From NCBI GenBank assembly GCA_900541795.1, contig UQLC01000002.1, forward strand, positions 62,001-126,000: DNA of 64,000 nt, given 5' to 3'. This document shows, piece by piece, positions 44,101 to 51,556 of the stretch; positions within the stretch are counted from its first letter, which is position 1; every line of letters begins with the position of its first letter. The translations under genes were made by a program, and so were the position numbers. This DNA is from an uncultured Collinsella sp. (lineage in GTDB: Bacteria > Actinomycetota > Coriobacteriia > Coriobacteriales > Coriobacteriaceae). Under the pieces are notes generated by a model. It saw only the letters and a program-made list of their open reading frames with translations, was not told the DNA's origin and did not search any database.

Positions 44101-45094
44101 CAAGCTCGTCGCTCGCATACGACGTGGCATCGGGATAATTACTCGACACGGCGTGCATAAACTTGTTGACGTCGCTTGTCCCCTTTTTCGAGGGATCGGC
44201 AACAGGGTCCGCTCCACTAAAGATGCCGATGGTATAAACGGTGGCCTTGCCATCCTTCATCTTCTTGGCAGCCGTCACGGCAGCATTGGCGACGTCAGAA
44301 TCAAACTCGCTGTAGCTCGTTGGCTTGCCGTCGGTAAAGAACACAACGATCTTCTTGGCATCTGCGCGACCAGAAGTGATATCCCCGGCCAGTTCCAGAC
44401 CATAGTCGGCACGCGTAGCACCGCTTGGCTTGATTCCAGCAACTGTATCCTTAAGAGCTTTCACGTTGCCGCCGAAGCAATCGGTCAAACCCTTCATTAC
44501 CTGCGAGTGGTTGTACTTGTATTGGCCTTGATAGTACGTGTCATTGCCGACCTTATCAGTCTTATCACCCGCAAACTTAACAATGGCAACCCTATGCTGC
44601 CTATCAACGCCCTCGATAGCCTCGTTTTGTTTGGCGATGGTATCGATAAAGCTGTTCGCAGCGCCCTTCAGTGCATCGATACGCTTGGTGCGATCTCCGC
44701 CACCCATAGGATCATCCATCGAGCCGGAGGCATCCAACACCATCACGATGTCGAGTGGCGTAGTGACCGTCACGGTCGAATTAGACGTTGAGGACATCGC
44801 CGAAAGCGTAGTCACAAAATCTGACGCTTTGTTTTCTCCAGTTTCCTTAACCGTCTTGTCGGTCCAGATTCGACCGACGTTTTGGGTCGTCACCTTATTG
44901 CCACCATGGCCCGCCGCCCAGATTTCCCAGCGTCCGCTGGTGTCGGGGTCGATGACCTTTCCGGCCATTTCCGGTCCGTCCATTCCTGTGCTGGACCTGG
45001 CGTTGGCCTCGGGCAGCATGGCAAATGCTGCAGCCGGCAATACCAGCACTACGGCCAGTATCACCGCCAAGAGACCCCTCGTGTACTTACTCAT
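38153..45094 (-). CDS. Giant LPXTG surface adhesin: VWA plus about 12 Spy0128/FctA-type domains
   Basis: The 2313-residue protein has a signal peptide (1-32), a von Willebrand A domain (about 112-350) with the MIDAS motif DASGS (121-125), a beta-rich region (about 360-690), then about twelve tandem pilin-type domains. Each has a Lys in KxLxGR, a Glu in the middle strand (LREVKG type) and an Asn in FxNxY. These are the residues that form intramolecular isopeptide bonds in Spy0128/FctA. The C-terminus has a Pro-rich stretch, the sortase signal LPTTG, a hydrophobic helix and RKR. Domain 10 contains an acidic insertion of about 45 residues rich in EADEA. GAAGGGAG precedes the ATG. It should be a wall-anchored, force-resistant adhesin. 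No sortase gene is present nearby. Confidence 0.93.
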   Translation of the reverse strand: MSKYTRGLLAVILAVVLVLPAAAFAMLPEANARSSTGMDGPEMAGKVIDPDTSGRWEIWAAGHGGNKVTTQNVGRIWTDKTVKETGENKASDFVTTLSAMSSTSNSTVTVTTPLDIVMVLDASGSMDDPMGGGDRTKRIDALKGAANSFIDTIAKQNEAIEGVDRQHRVAIVKFAGDKTDKVGNDTYYQGQYKYNHSQVMKGLTDCFGGNVKALKDTVAGIKPSGATRADYGLELAGDITSGRADAKKIVVFFTDGKPTSYSEFDSDVANAAVTAAKKMKDGKATVYTIGIFSGADPVADPSKKGTSDVNKFMHAVSSNYPDATSYASDELGTRAENSDYYKSATNAEELKKVFDDISQAITSEPPYPTEIHKGYDETKSGYITFTDELGDFMQVDGFTEVVINGMSFTKASKTVNKETNTDTYEFSGKAKDLLITVQRAGDDNPRKGDIVTVNIPASLIPLSHFKTVDGKLSVDNVKPIQVKYASSVKSAALDNLFTPEKVAGLKNYIEHNTTVVDGTKTVSFYANKWSGGALGDTVATFEPADTNCYYYFQKQTPIYADKDCTQPAKNSLADTGTYYYKDEFEERGSNGEAKPATAVIEFVGGDAAKFDGALVADEDGNLSFSVGTARLAFIDELHTTKGSVGGNSTGTATDVLNPKWNNVSAKATATHVNSYLGNNGKISFAYDMTPAMVNTKASFGLTKVLKGRDWTNADAFEFGLTSESGAPMPAARTATVRKADLDQGKAAIDFGTIEYTEPGTYVYKVSEKHAGTTIDGIAYSKNVAEITVTVTPDKKGELSAGVKVTSGETEFKNVYATNPVESSVTDQITVTKSLTGRDLTADEFSFELLEIIDKEVKPVETVKNAADGKVTFSAIKYTEIGQHTYKLHEVKGNAGGIDYDDAVYTIVTTIADNGKGQLVATHKLQGAEDVKKIEFKNSYNVTPKSSSVTDKIKATKVLAGRDLKASEFSFELIEGDKVVATGKNAAGGKITMSEITYNEPSKHTYTLREVKGGTTSKGIAYSDAKFTIETTITDNGDGTLKAEHVLKDAKTAEFKNSYNLTPTESSVTDQVKATKSLAGRALAAGEFSFELVEGNSVVATGTNDANGNITMSAVKYAEAGKHTYTLREAKGGTTSKGVSYDAKTYTVVTTVTDKGDGTLAVKHELKDAKSAEFKNSYTVTPEDSSVTDQVKATKSLTGRDLKAGEFSFELVEGDKVVATGTNDASGNITMSAVKYDKAGKHTYTLREAKGAEGNGITYDGKTYAVVTTITDNGKGKLEAKHELKDAKTAAFENSYKPNPDEFSVTDQVKATKFLIGRELKEGEFSFELVEGDEVVATGTNAADGTITMSKVAYDKPGKHTYTLREVKGGTTSKGITYSDAKYTIETTINDNGDGTLSATHELKSATPATFENTYSVTPTDADLDFDLSKAIDGREWTDGDEFSFTITAPDGAPLPDPATVTVSKHDAKDGIAAIKFGKIRYTAAGTYKYEIRENAGNTVGMTYDSHVATAEVTVTEDGDGNLTANVTKKENGRFTNTYRTELNYTAAGGLWLSKYLDGRPMTEGQFTFTVTPADDASARALGLLPGANSFKSPEAAEATVGLIDILAGHEVKFTQADAGKTFKYTVAEKNDGQPGYTYDDAVRTVTIVIADDGAGTLTATTTVSGGPEGTHTTVHKSGENKVESALVPFHNSYSATTNTPGGTAAQVVATKTLTGRPMADGEFWFGIAYQGELVAYENLKPNIGGHVSFDTLHYDTKMLANLEAAGLAYRTDKDGKLAWTINYTAYEDLFGLPNGVSATTWSFGFKVIVVDNGDGTLTATVDYGGVEPLFENVYGAEAVDAALTGIKKLQAAEGLTPADITGKFTFTVTADESGAPMPERTTATNDAAGNVDFGKINFTLEDLNRALGVTDDATDKAEADEADEAEADEAEAEEADTDANADEPSDEPEPAAPTAPRSHTFTYTVTESGSAPGVTNDTNATRKVSYTVTDDGAGHLIVKRDGGDGAAFTFTNTYGVAPTDSSVTDQVKTVKRLTGRDLAAGEFTFELLEDGVVVASGTNDVNGNVTLSPIRYEAPGTHTYMLREACPNALGLYKGVTYDGTTYTVVTTVSDNGDGTLTATHKLEGTTESAGFTNKYHAMPTQVSIGAVKVLEGRELKKDEFSFKLVGEDIESTVTNDADGKINFDKFEYDEPGTYVYTISEVKGDEAGMTYDKSVFTATVNVADDGEGNLKANVAFAKGDKSVEGIVFNNTYKKPETPVPTPDPGTPKTVTNIVKTVKGFLPTTGDQQAAALLMAFAIAMAGVGALVWGIRKR

Positions 45095-45146
45095 CGCGTC
45101 TCCCTTCTCGCAGGCTCAGACCTTGCATCAGCCTAAAGTTACGGAA

Positions 45147-45226
45147 TGAGACACAATTTGAGCAGGTGACACACGTTCCAGATTCGGTTTTGGGCGTGAG
45201 ACAAATGTCTCACCAAAGTTGAGACA
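45147..45226. promoter_or_regulatory. TGAGACA site cluster upstream of the adhesin gene
   Basis: TGAGACA occurs at 45147-45153, 45197-45203 and 45220-45226, and in reverse at 45206-45212. Two of them form the palindrome GTGAGACAAATGTCTCAC (45196-45213). Four copies within 80 bp just upstream of the minus-strand adhesin suggest binding sites for a regulator. Confidence 0.5.
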
Positions 45227-45269
45227 CGGCGTTTTCGCAGGAAAATAGGTGCGACTCAGAGCCATCGGG

Positions 45270-45292
45270 CCAAAATGATCCGTTTTCCTCCG
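45270..45292 (+). repeat. 23-bp direct repeat, copy 2
   Basis: Identical to 37801-37823, same orientation, on the opposite flank of the adhesin gene. Confidence 0.9.
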
Positions 45293-45333
45293 TCCCCGGG
45301 GGCTCAAGGGCTGTCACCGATATGGCGCCATTT

Positions 45334-45487
45334 CAAAACTATGCCGGATTACGGGGCTAAGCTCGGAGACCTCATCCATACCCCCTATTTTTGAAAAACA
45401 GCAAGCGATCTACCTGCGGTTTTGTTTTTGCGATTTTCGGTATGGTCGGAGGTTCGCTATCCAGCCCCGTAAACCGACATAGTTTTG
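45334..45487. repeat. 154-bp nested hairpin element, copy 3
   Basis: Inverted repeats of 25 bp (45334-45358 and 45463-45487, two mismatches) enclose a 104-bp core related to those at 37630-37733 and 37881-37980 (CCATACCCC, CTACCTGCGGTTTTGTTTTT, GGTATGGTCGGAGG). Similarity to copy 1 also extends about 25 bp outside the left arm (GGCTG, ACCGAT, GCCATTT). Confidence 0.92.
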
Positions 45488-45518
45488 TTCGCGACGGCAC
45501 AACCGCGCGTTTAAGCGC

Positions 45519-45552
45519 GGGGCCGGTGGGGCATTTTTGCCCCACCGGCCCC
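45519..45552 (-). terminator. Hairpin at the end of the hydrogenase operon
   Basis: GGGGCCGGTGGGGC and its 14-bp perfect complement enclose the loop ATTTTT, 21 bp past the last hydrogenase gene. A smaller hairpin (CCGCGC/GCGCGG, 45503-45520) is next to it. There is no T-tract on the minus strand. Confidence 0.65.
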
Positions 45553-45573
45553 TATCCCAGCTCTATTCCGGCG

Positions 45574-45915
45574 CTACTCCGGCTTGGTTTCTACCGTGGG
45601 GGTCTTGTCCGCTGCGACTGGGGTGCGGGCGGTGTCCATAGTCAGGCAGTGCTTGGGGCAGCTCTCGATGCACTCACCGCACACCACACAGGCATACGGG
45701 TCGATCGACCACGTTCCACCCTTGCGATCGACCGCGAGCGCGCCCGCCGGACAGCGACGCGCACACATGCCGCAGCAGATACACACGTCCATGTCGTTGA
45801 CGATATGCCCGCGCAAGCGCTCGGGTGCCGCGAGCTTCTCCTGCGGATAGCACACCGTTACCGGCTGCTTGACCATAGAGCCCAAGGCCGTCTTGGCAAA
45901 TGTCAGCAAACTCAT
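45574..45915 (-). CDS. echF: Ech-type hydrogenase ferredoxin subunit (EchF-like)
   Basis: The 113-residue protein has two [4Fe-4S] motifs, CICCGMCARRCP (about 46-57) and CVVCGECIESCP (about 76-87), in the style of NuoI/EchF/HycF. It would pass electrons between a soluble ferredoxin and the small subunit. It is the last gene of the operon, 7 bp after the large subunit. The short N-terminal extension MSLLTFAKTALGS is typical of this group. The C-terminal tail is Thr/Ala/Pro-rich. Confidence 0.85.
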   Translation of the reverse strand: MSLLTFAKTALGSMVKQPVTVCYPQEKLAAPERLRGHIVNDMDVCICCGMCARRCPAGALAVDRKGGTWSIDPYACVVCGECIESCPKHCLTMDTARTPVAADKTPTVETKPE

Positions 45916-45922
45916 GCCGCGC

Positions 45923-47011
45923 CTACCTTTCCGTGCAGCTAATGCAGGGGTCGATGGTCAGGATAATCATGGGCACGTTGGCAAGGAGTACGCCCTGCAG
46001 CGCATGCGTCAGACCCGCCAAGTTCTGCGACGTCGGCGTGCGCACGCGGAAACGGTCCAGGTTCTTGGTGCCGTTGCCGCGCACATAGTAATACGCCTCG
46101 CCGCGCGGCTGCTCAATCACAACCTCGCCGCGCGCGCCGTCGGCCGGCGTAAGCTTGGTGCGCCCGCCAATCCCGTCGTGCGGAATCTTGCCCACAAGCT
46201 CCTTAATGATGTCCATGGCCTGCGTGACCTCGGCGCAACGCACCTGGCAGCGGGCATAGCAATCGCCATCGGTAGCAACGATGGGCTCAAACGCGGCCAA
46301 GTCCGCATAGGCGCCGTCACCGAACATGCGCACGTCGTAGTCCACGCCCGAGGCGCGGCCGAACGGACCGACCATCGAAAGCTCCAGCGCGTCTTTCTTG
46401 CTAATCACGCCCACGCCATGCAGGCGCTCGCCGCAGCTGTTGTCGTCCAAAAACGTATGCACCAGGGCCTCGTAGTCAGGACGCATGGCATCGAGCGTCT
46501 GGACAATGCCCGCCAGCTCGGAGTCCTCGATATCGTGCTTAAGGCCGCCGATCTCGTTAATCGACAGAATCACGCGCCCGCCGCAAGTGCTCTCAAAAAT
46601 CTTGAGTATCTGCTCGCGCAGGGTCCATGACCGATAGAACAGCGCCTCGAAGCCAAAGGCGTCGGCGAGCAGGCCCAGCCACAGCAGATGCGAGTGAATG
46701 CGCGAAAGCTCGTGCAGAATGGTGCGGATATACTGCACGCGACCAGGCACCTCGATGCCGAGCATGCGCTCGCAGGCGCTGGCATAGCCGCAGCTGTGGC
46801 CCACGGCGCAGATGCCGCAGATGCGCTCGGCGATGTAGCCAAACTGATGCATGTCGCGCTTTTCGGTGAGCTTCTCGAGCCCGCGGTGCACAAAGCCGAT
46901 CTGAGGAATTGCCTCGATGACGCGGTCATCCTCGATCACCAGGTCCAGATGAAGCGGCTCGGGCAGCACCGGGTGCTGCGGGCCAAACGGAATAACGGAG
47001 CGATGTGCCAT
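45923..47011 (-). CDS. echE: Group 4 [NiFe]-hydrogenase large subunit (EchE-like)
   Basis: The 362-residue catalytic subunit has both nickel-binding Cys pairs: ERICGICAVGHS (C65, C68) and DPCISCTER (C356, C359) at the very C-terminus. Complex I NuoD lacks them, so this is a hydrogenase. Unlike many hydrogenases, the protein ends directly at the Arg after the second motif, as in Ech, so no C-terminal peptide needs removal. It makes or uses H2 at the membrane. No hyp maturation genes lie in the window. Confidence 0.9.
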   Translation of the reverse strand: MAHRSVIPFGPQHPVLPEPLHLDLVIEDDRVIEAIPQIGFVHRGLEKLTEKRDMHQFGYIAERICGICAVGHSCGYASACERMLGIEVPGRVQYIRTILHELSRIHSHLLWLGLLADAFGFEALFYRSWTLREQILKIFESTCGGRVILSINEIGGLKHDIEDSELAGIVQTLDAMRPDYEALVHTFLDDNSCGERLHGVGVISKKDALELSMVGPFGRASGVDYDVRMFGDGAYADLAAFEPIVATDGDCYARCQVRCAEVTQAMDIIKELVGKIPHDGIGGRTKLTPADGARGEVVIEQPRGEAYYYVRGNGTKNLDRFRVRTPTSQNLAGLTHALQGVLLANVPMIILTIDPCISCTER

Positions 47012-47016
47012 GGACC

Positions 47017-47760
47017 TTACGCCTCCTTTTTCTGCTTGTCGCGGGCGACCTTGGCGGCAAGCGCCGCGCGGACCTTGGCCGCTTTCTCGGGATCCATGGC
47101 GGCGAGCTTTGCCTCCATCTCGGCGGCCTTGAGCGCGGCCTTCGCAGCAGCCTCATCGTGCTGAGCATCGGAGCCGGCAGCCGCAGCGGGCTGAGCAGCG
47201 ACGCCCGCGGCGTCGCCGGCGCTCGCCGCAGCCGAAGCATCGCCGGCACTCGCAGCGCTCTCCCCTGCAGCAGCCGCAGCCGCGGCGGCCTTCTCGGCAG
47301 CGGCCTTGCGCGCCTTGGCCTCGGCGGCGGCACGCACCTTCATGGCTTTCTCGCGCGCGGCCTTCACCTCGGGCGTGATAACGCTCATGGGTTCGGCAGT
47401 CGAGACCTGGTAGAAAAAGCCCTTAAAGTCAATCTGCATATCGGTGATGGCAAGACCAAACAGGTCGTGCGTTTCGTTTTCAAACGGGAATACCGCCGGA
47501 TAGTACGAGCTGATGGACGGAATCTCCTGGTACTGGTCGATGCCCTCAACCACCAGGTTCTCGATCGCATAGCTGCCGTCCTGCGCAATATGCTCCTGAG
47601 CAGCACGAACGTCGATAAACGTATAGACCAAGCGATACGATCCGTCGTCCACACAGCGCTCGGCATGCATCTGCACAAAGCGCGCGCCGACGCCCTTGAG
47701 CGCCTGGACATGTGACAGGAGCTCATCGATCCCGACGGTAGTATAGATAGCCTTTTGCAT
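47017..47760 (-). CDS. echD: Hydrogenase NuoC-like subunit with long Ala/Lys-rich tail (EchD-like)
   Basis: Residues about 1-120 match the 30-kDa NuoC/EchD domain (FVQMHAERCVDDGSYRLVYTF, then YYPAVFPFENETHDLFGL, ITDMQIDFKGFFY). Residues about 130-247 are a low-complexity helical tail of Ala, Lys and Glu that is far longer than in usual EchD. The tail might form a coiled coil. The stop lies 5 bp before the large-subunit ATG. The start overlaps the EchC-like stop by one base. Confidence 0.83.
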   Translation of the reverse strand: MQKAIYTTVGIDELLSHVQALKGVGARFVQMHAERCVDDGSYRLVYTFIDVRAAQEHIAQDGSYAIENLVVEGIDQYQEIPSISSYYPAVFPFENETHDLFGLAITDMQIDFKGFFYQVSTAEPMSVITPEVKAAREKAMKVRAAAEAKARKAAAEKAAAAAAAAGESAASAGDASAAASAGDAAGVAAQPAAAAGSDAQHDEAAAKAALKAAEMEAKLAAMDPEKAAKVRAALAAKVARDKQKKEA

Positions 47761-48377
47761 TACTCGGCCTCCTTTGCAGCGGCGGGCGTCCCAGCAGGTG
47801 CGTCGCCAGCGACGAGCGCAGCGGACTTCCCGGCAGACGCGCCACCGGCACCGTCAGCCCCGGCCCCCGCAGCCACAAACCCGTCCTCGCCCAGTTCAAC
47901 GCCGCCATCCCAGATAGCAGCGCCGCCCACGGTGAGCGGGTCACCGCCGGCGCGCATCACGGCCTCCTTCTGGTCCAGGATGCCGCGCGCCTCCACAATG
48001 GCATCGATCACGGTCTCGGGGCGAACGGCGCACCCGGGCGCGTACACATCCACGGGAATCGCGCGGTCCACGCCGCCGATCACGTTATAGGCATCGCGAA
48101 ACACGCCGCCCGAGCACGCGCAGATACCGCATGCCACCACACACTTGGGCTCGAGCATCTGGTTGTAGATCTGGCGCACGACAGGCAGGTTCTGGGCATT
48201 GACCGACCCCGTCACCAAAAAGATATCCGCATGCTTGGGGTTGCCGGTGTTGACCACGCCAAAGCGCTCCGCATCGAACAGCGGCGTGAGCGAGGCCAGC
48301 ACCTCGATATCACATCCGTTGCAGCTCGAACCGTCGTAATGAATAACCCACGGCGAGCGCGACATTTTATGATCCAT
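47760..48377 (-). CDS. echC: Hydrogenase small subunit, NuoB-like (EchC-like)
   Basis: The 205-residue protein has the proximal [4Fe-4S] ligands CNGC (C19, C22), a Cys in ACGICACSGG and APGCAVRP (C116). Residues about 1-140 are the conserved part. The C-terminal roughly 60 residues are an Ala/Gly-rich tail like that of the next gene product. GGAGG precedes the ATG. It links the ferredoxin subunit to the Ni site. Confidence 0.87.
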   Translation of the reverse strand: MDHKMSRSPWVIHYDGSSCNGCDIEVLASLTPLFDAERFGVVNTGNPKHADIFLVTGSVNAQNLPVVRQIYNQMLEPKCVVACGICACSGGVFRDAYNVIGGVDRAIPVDVYAPGCAVRPETVIDAIVEARGILDQKEAVMRAGGDPLTVGGAAIWDGGVELGEDGFVAAGAGADGAGGASAGKSAALVAGDAPAGTPAAAKEAE

Positions 48378-48389
48378 GGATGCCGCCTC

Positions 48390-51272
48390 CTAAATAAACA
48401 CGTCGACGAGGATGGGCATAAGGTTGAGCAGGCCAAACACCAGCGCCACGCCCCAGCCGAGCTTAAAGCAGCTGCGCCAGGTGCTGCGTGCGAAGGTGTT
48501 GTCGATCAGCACCTCGACAAAATACGTCGCAGCCATCACGACCAGGGCGACCAGCCAGCTCACCGGGTTGTCCCAAACAAAGAACATGCCCACCCACATC
48601 AAAAACAGCACGGTCTCGCACCAGTGCATAAGGGTCATCTTGGCCAGCGTGCCGCCGCTCATCTCGGTGGCGACGCCCTGGACAATCTCCTGATGCGCGT
48701 GATGCGAGTACGAAAGGTCGAACGGCGACTTGCGTAGCTTGATGGTGAGTACCGCAAGCAGCGCCAAGAAAATGGGCGCACTGTACGCGATGATGGGCGC
48801 CGACTGCCCGGTTACGGCGATGGAGTCGAAGCTATCGGTAGCAAGGTACAGGCCCACGCTCATCAGTAAAACGGCGGGCTCGTAACTCATGACCTGTAGC
48901 AGCTCGCGGTCGGCGCCGACCTGGGCAAACGGGCTTTGCGTCGAGGCGGACGCCAGCACCACAAAGATTGCAGCGAGGGTAACCATAAAAGCGCACAGCA
49001 GCGTGTTGGAGCCCGACACAAAGATGCCGCCGCCCACGACGGTGAAGATGAGCGCGCACGCCATGTAGGTATCGTCCATGGTGTTTACGCTGGCAGGGGC
49101 CTTGCGCAGCAGCTTGGCAACGTCGTAGAAGGGCTGCAGCAGGCGCGGGCCCACGCGGCCCTGCATGCGGGCGGACAGCTTGCGGTCAACGCCGTCGATC
49201 AGGCCGCCCACAAGCGGCGCCAGCAAGGCAAACGCCACGGTACCAATAAAGATGCCCACGACGCCCGAACCTTCAAAATACTTGCCGCGCAGCACCGAGG
49301 GCGCGCTCATGGCAAGCCGCTCGGGCCCAATCCACGCGCAGCACAGCAGCGCAAACAAGATAATGCTGCAGCACACCACGCTACCCGCGGGGCCAATACG
49401 CTTCTCGCCAAGGGCGTCCTCCGAGTACCAATTTCGCTTTTCGGCCTTCACCTCGTGTCCCATCGAGCCGCGGAAATGGCGGTAATTGTCGGTTCCCACA
49501 CCCGAAAGATATACGTTTACGTGCGGTTTGTTGCTCACGCGGAATGAAGTCAGCAGCACCACGGCGATAAACGCCACGATAACCACCATCAGATACATGG
49601 CGTCCTTGCCAATAACGTACGGCACGCGGCCAAACACCATGGCCAAGTAAGGCGACACCAGGCCGCTCGAGATAACCGGGAAGGCCACGCAGCACAGAAT
49701 CAGGAGCGCGGCGATGGTGTTGAGGGCCATCCATTCGGTCTTGTGGACATTGACCTCAACGTTTTGAGCCGTGGGGTCGACGCCCGAAAGCTTGGCAAGC
49801 CACTTGCCCCAGAAGTAAAACGTCGCGGCCGAGCCAAAGGCAAGCACCATGATCATGAGCACGTTGCCGGTCTGCGCAAACGCCACCAGGGCGCCCCACT
49901 TGGACACGAGCATGCCAAACGGCGCCACAAACATGCCCATGATGCCCAGCATCATCAGCCGCGTCAGGTGCGGCATGCGGCTGAACATACCGTCCATGTC
50001 CTCGATATTGCGGCTGCCGATATGATGCTCGGCCGTGCCCACGCACAGGAACAGCAGCGACTTGGCCACCGTGTGGAACAGGATCAGGAAGATGGCCGCC
50101 CACACGGCCTCGGGCGCGCCGACACCCAAGCAGGCACTGATGAGGCCCAGGTTGGAAATGGTGGAGTACGCGAGCACGCGTTTGGCGTTGCTCTGCGAGA
50201 TGGCCATGAGGGCAGCGAGCAAAAACGTGATGGCACCCACACTCGTGACCATAAAGCCAGTCACGGGATAGATGGCATAGAGCGGGCTGAGCTTGACCAT
50301 CAGGAACACGCCGGCCTTGACCATGGTGGACGAGTGCAGCAGGGCGCTCGTGGGCGTGGGGGCAACCATGGCACCCAACAGCCAAGTGTGGAACGGCATC
50401 TGTGCGGCCTTGGTGAGTGCGGCGAGCGACAGCAGGATGACCGGCATCACCAGCAGCGCGGATTGCGCGGTTCCGGCGCCGGAAAGCTCGATCATGCCCG
50501 AGATGGTCAGCGGCATGCCGTTAACGTGCAGATACATGAGTCCGATCAAAAACGCGATACCGCCCAGCATGTTGAGAATGATCTGGGTGAAGGCGTTTTT
50601 GATGGCCTCGGGCGTGCGCGTGTAGCCAATCATAAGGAACGAGCACACGGTGGTGATTTCCCAGCCGCAGAACAGCCACTCAAGGTTGTCGCTCGTCACG
50701 ATGACGAACATGGCCGAGAGGAACAGGAACATAAGCGCCAGGAACTGCGGGCGACGGTCGGGCGCGGTCTGCCCGCGCAGCGCGGCCTCGTGCTCGTCGT
50801 GGGCCTGGAAGTCCTTCATGTAGCCCAGGGCATACACGCAGATTAGGCTGCCGACGATGCCGACGGCGAGGACCATGATCACGCTCATGTAGTCCAGGTA
50901 GAGCGGCGTTGCGATGACGGCTTCGGCCGCGGGCAGCGTCATGGCTGCAAAGGCGAGCGAGCCCACCAGCTGGACGATGCCGAGCACCGTGGTGAGCGCG
51001 TTCCTATATTTGTACGCGTTGTACAGGATGACGGCGCACAGGATGACATCGATGACGGAGCTGATGATCGAGAGCACGTGCGAGGTGCCGGGGGCGACCT
51101 CAAAGCTCTGCGGACCCGTGCCAAAAAACATGACGGCGACTACAACTGTCACCGCCATAATAATGCCGGAACCTATGAGCCCCACCGCATCGCGGGCGCG
51201 GTCACCGCGCACGAGCAGCATGCCCAGCGCCGGTACCAGCGGAAACAGGGTAAGGAAATACAGTAGCGTCAT
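48390..51272 (-). CDS. Fused membrane subunit of Ech-type hydrogenase: antiporter-like plus NuoH-like
   Basis: The 960-residue polytopic protein joins two subunits that are usually separate. Residues about 1-620 are a NuoL/EchA-like proton-pumping module, with AEAVIATPLYLDYMSVIM, LSALLHSSTMVKAG and the LIGYTRTPEAIKNAF region. Residues about 670-960 are a NuoH/EchB-like module (GGLIDGVDRKLSARMQGRVG, ELLQVMSYEPAVLLM). The linker (about 590-660) holds a soluble loop. It should couple electron flow to ion pumping. It is the first gene of the operon, with GGGGAG before the ATG. I see no frameshift at the junction, so the fusion looks real. Confidence 0.87.
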   Translation of the reverse strand: MTLLYFLTLFPLVPALGMLLVRGDRARDAVGLIGSGIIMAVTVVVAVMFFGTGPQSFEVAPGTSHVLSIISSVIDVILCAVILYNAYKYRNALTTVLGIVQLVGSLAFAAMTLPAAEAVIATPLYLDYMSVIMVLAVGIVGSLICVYALGYMKDFQAHDEHEAALRGQTAPDRRPQFLALMFLFLSAMFVIVTSDNLEWLFCGWEITTVCSFLMIGYTRTPEAIKNAFTQIILNMLGGIAFLIGLMYLHVNGMPLTISGMIELSGAGTAQSALLVMPVILLSLAALTKAAQMPFHTWLLGAMVAPTPTSALLHSSTMVKAGVFLMVKLSPLYAIYPVTGFMVTSVGAITFLLAALMAISQSNAKRVLAYSTISNLGLISACLGVGAPEAVWAAIFLILFHTVAKSLLFLCVGTAEHHIGSRNIEDMDGMFSRMPHLTRLMMLGIMGMFVAPFGMLVSKWGALVAFAQTGNVLMIMVLAFGSAATFYFWGKWLAKLSGVDPTAQNVEVNVHKTEWMALNTIAALLILCCVAFPVISSGLVSPYLAMVFGRVPYVIGKDAMYLMVVIVAFIAVVLLTSFRVSNKPHVNVYLSGVGTDNYRHFRGSMGHEVKAEKRNWYSEDALGEKRIGPAGSVVCCSIILFALLCCAWIGPERLAMSAPSVLRGKYFEGSGVVGIFIGTVAFALLAPLVGGLIDGVDRKLSARMQGRVGPRLLQPFYDVAKLLRKAPASVNTMDDTYMACALIFTVVGGGIFVSGSNTLLCAFMVTLAAIFVVLASASTQSPFAQVGADRELLQVMSYEPAVLLMSVGLYLATDSFDSIAVTGQSAPIIAYSAPIFLALLAVLTIKLRKSPFDLSYSHHAHQEIVQGVATEMSGGTLAKMTLMHWCETVLFLMWVGMFFVWDNPVSWLVALVVMAATYFVEVLIDNTFARSTWRSCFKLGWGVALVFGLLNLMPILVDVFI

Positions 51273-51520
51273 ACCATCACTCCCCCATGCAAAAACGCTG
51301 CAATTGTTTAACGTTATAGCTCAATTGAGGAGTAGCGGCGGCAGGTTTTCGGTCAATTGGGGAGTTTTAGGCGTACGGGGTAAGGAGTCTGTCCTCATTG
51401 GAGTAGAGGGGCAACGTTTCCTTACCGCGGCGACAGGCGCGCGGGCCGCTGCGCGGTTTATTGGCCACGTTGGAGAATGTCCCGATAGGCTCGCGGCGGT
51501 CCAAAAAGTTGGCGCGGCAA

Positions 51521-51544
51521 GAAAAATGCGCCCCTGTGGGCGCA
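51521..51544 (-). terminator. Terminator after the lone HTH gene
   Basis: On the minus strand TGCGCCC, a 4-nt loop and GGGCGCA are followed by TTTTTC. It lies 13 bp past the stop. Confidence 0.85.
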
Positions 51545-51556
51545 CCATCCCGTTTG

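Noticed and set aside
45574..51272. Respiratory complex I (NuoBCDHIL)
   Set aside because: The large subunit keeps both nickel-binding Cys pairs, which complex I lacks, and only six of the usual subunit types are present.
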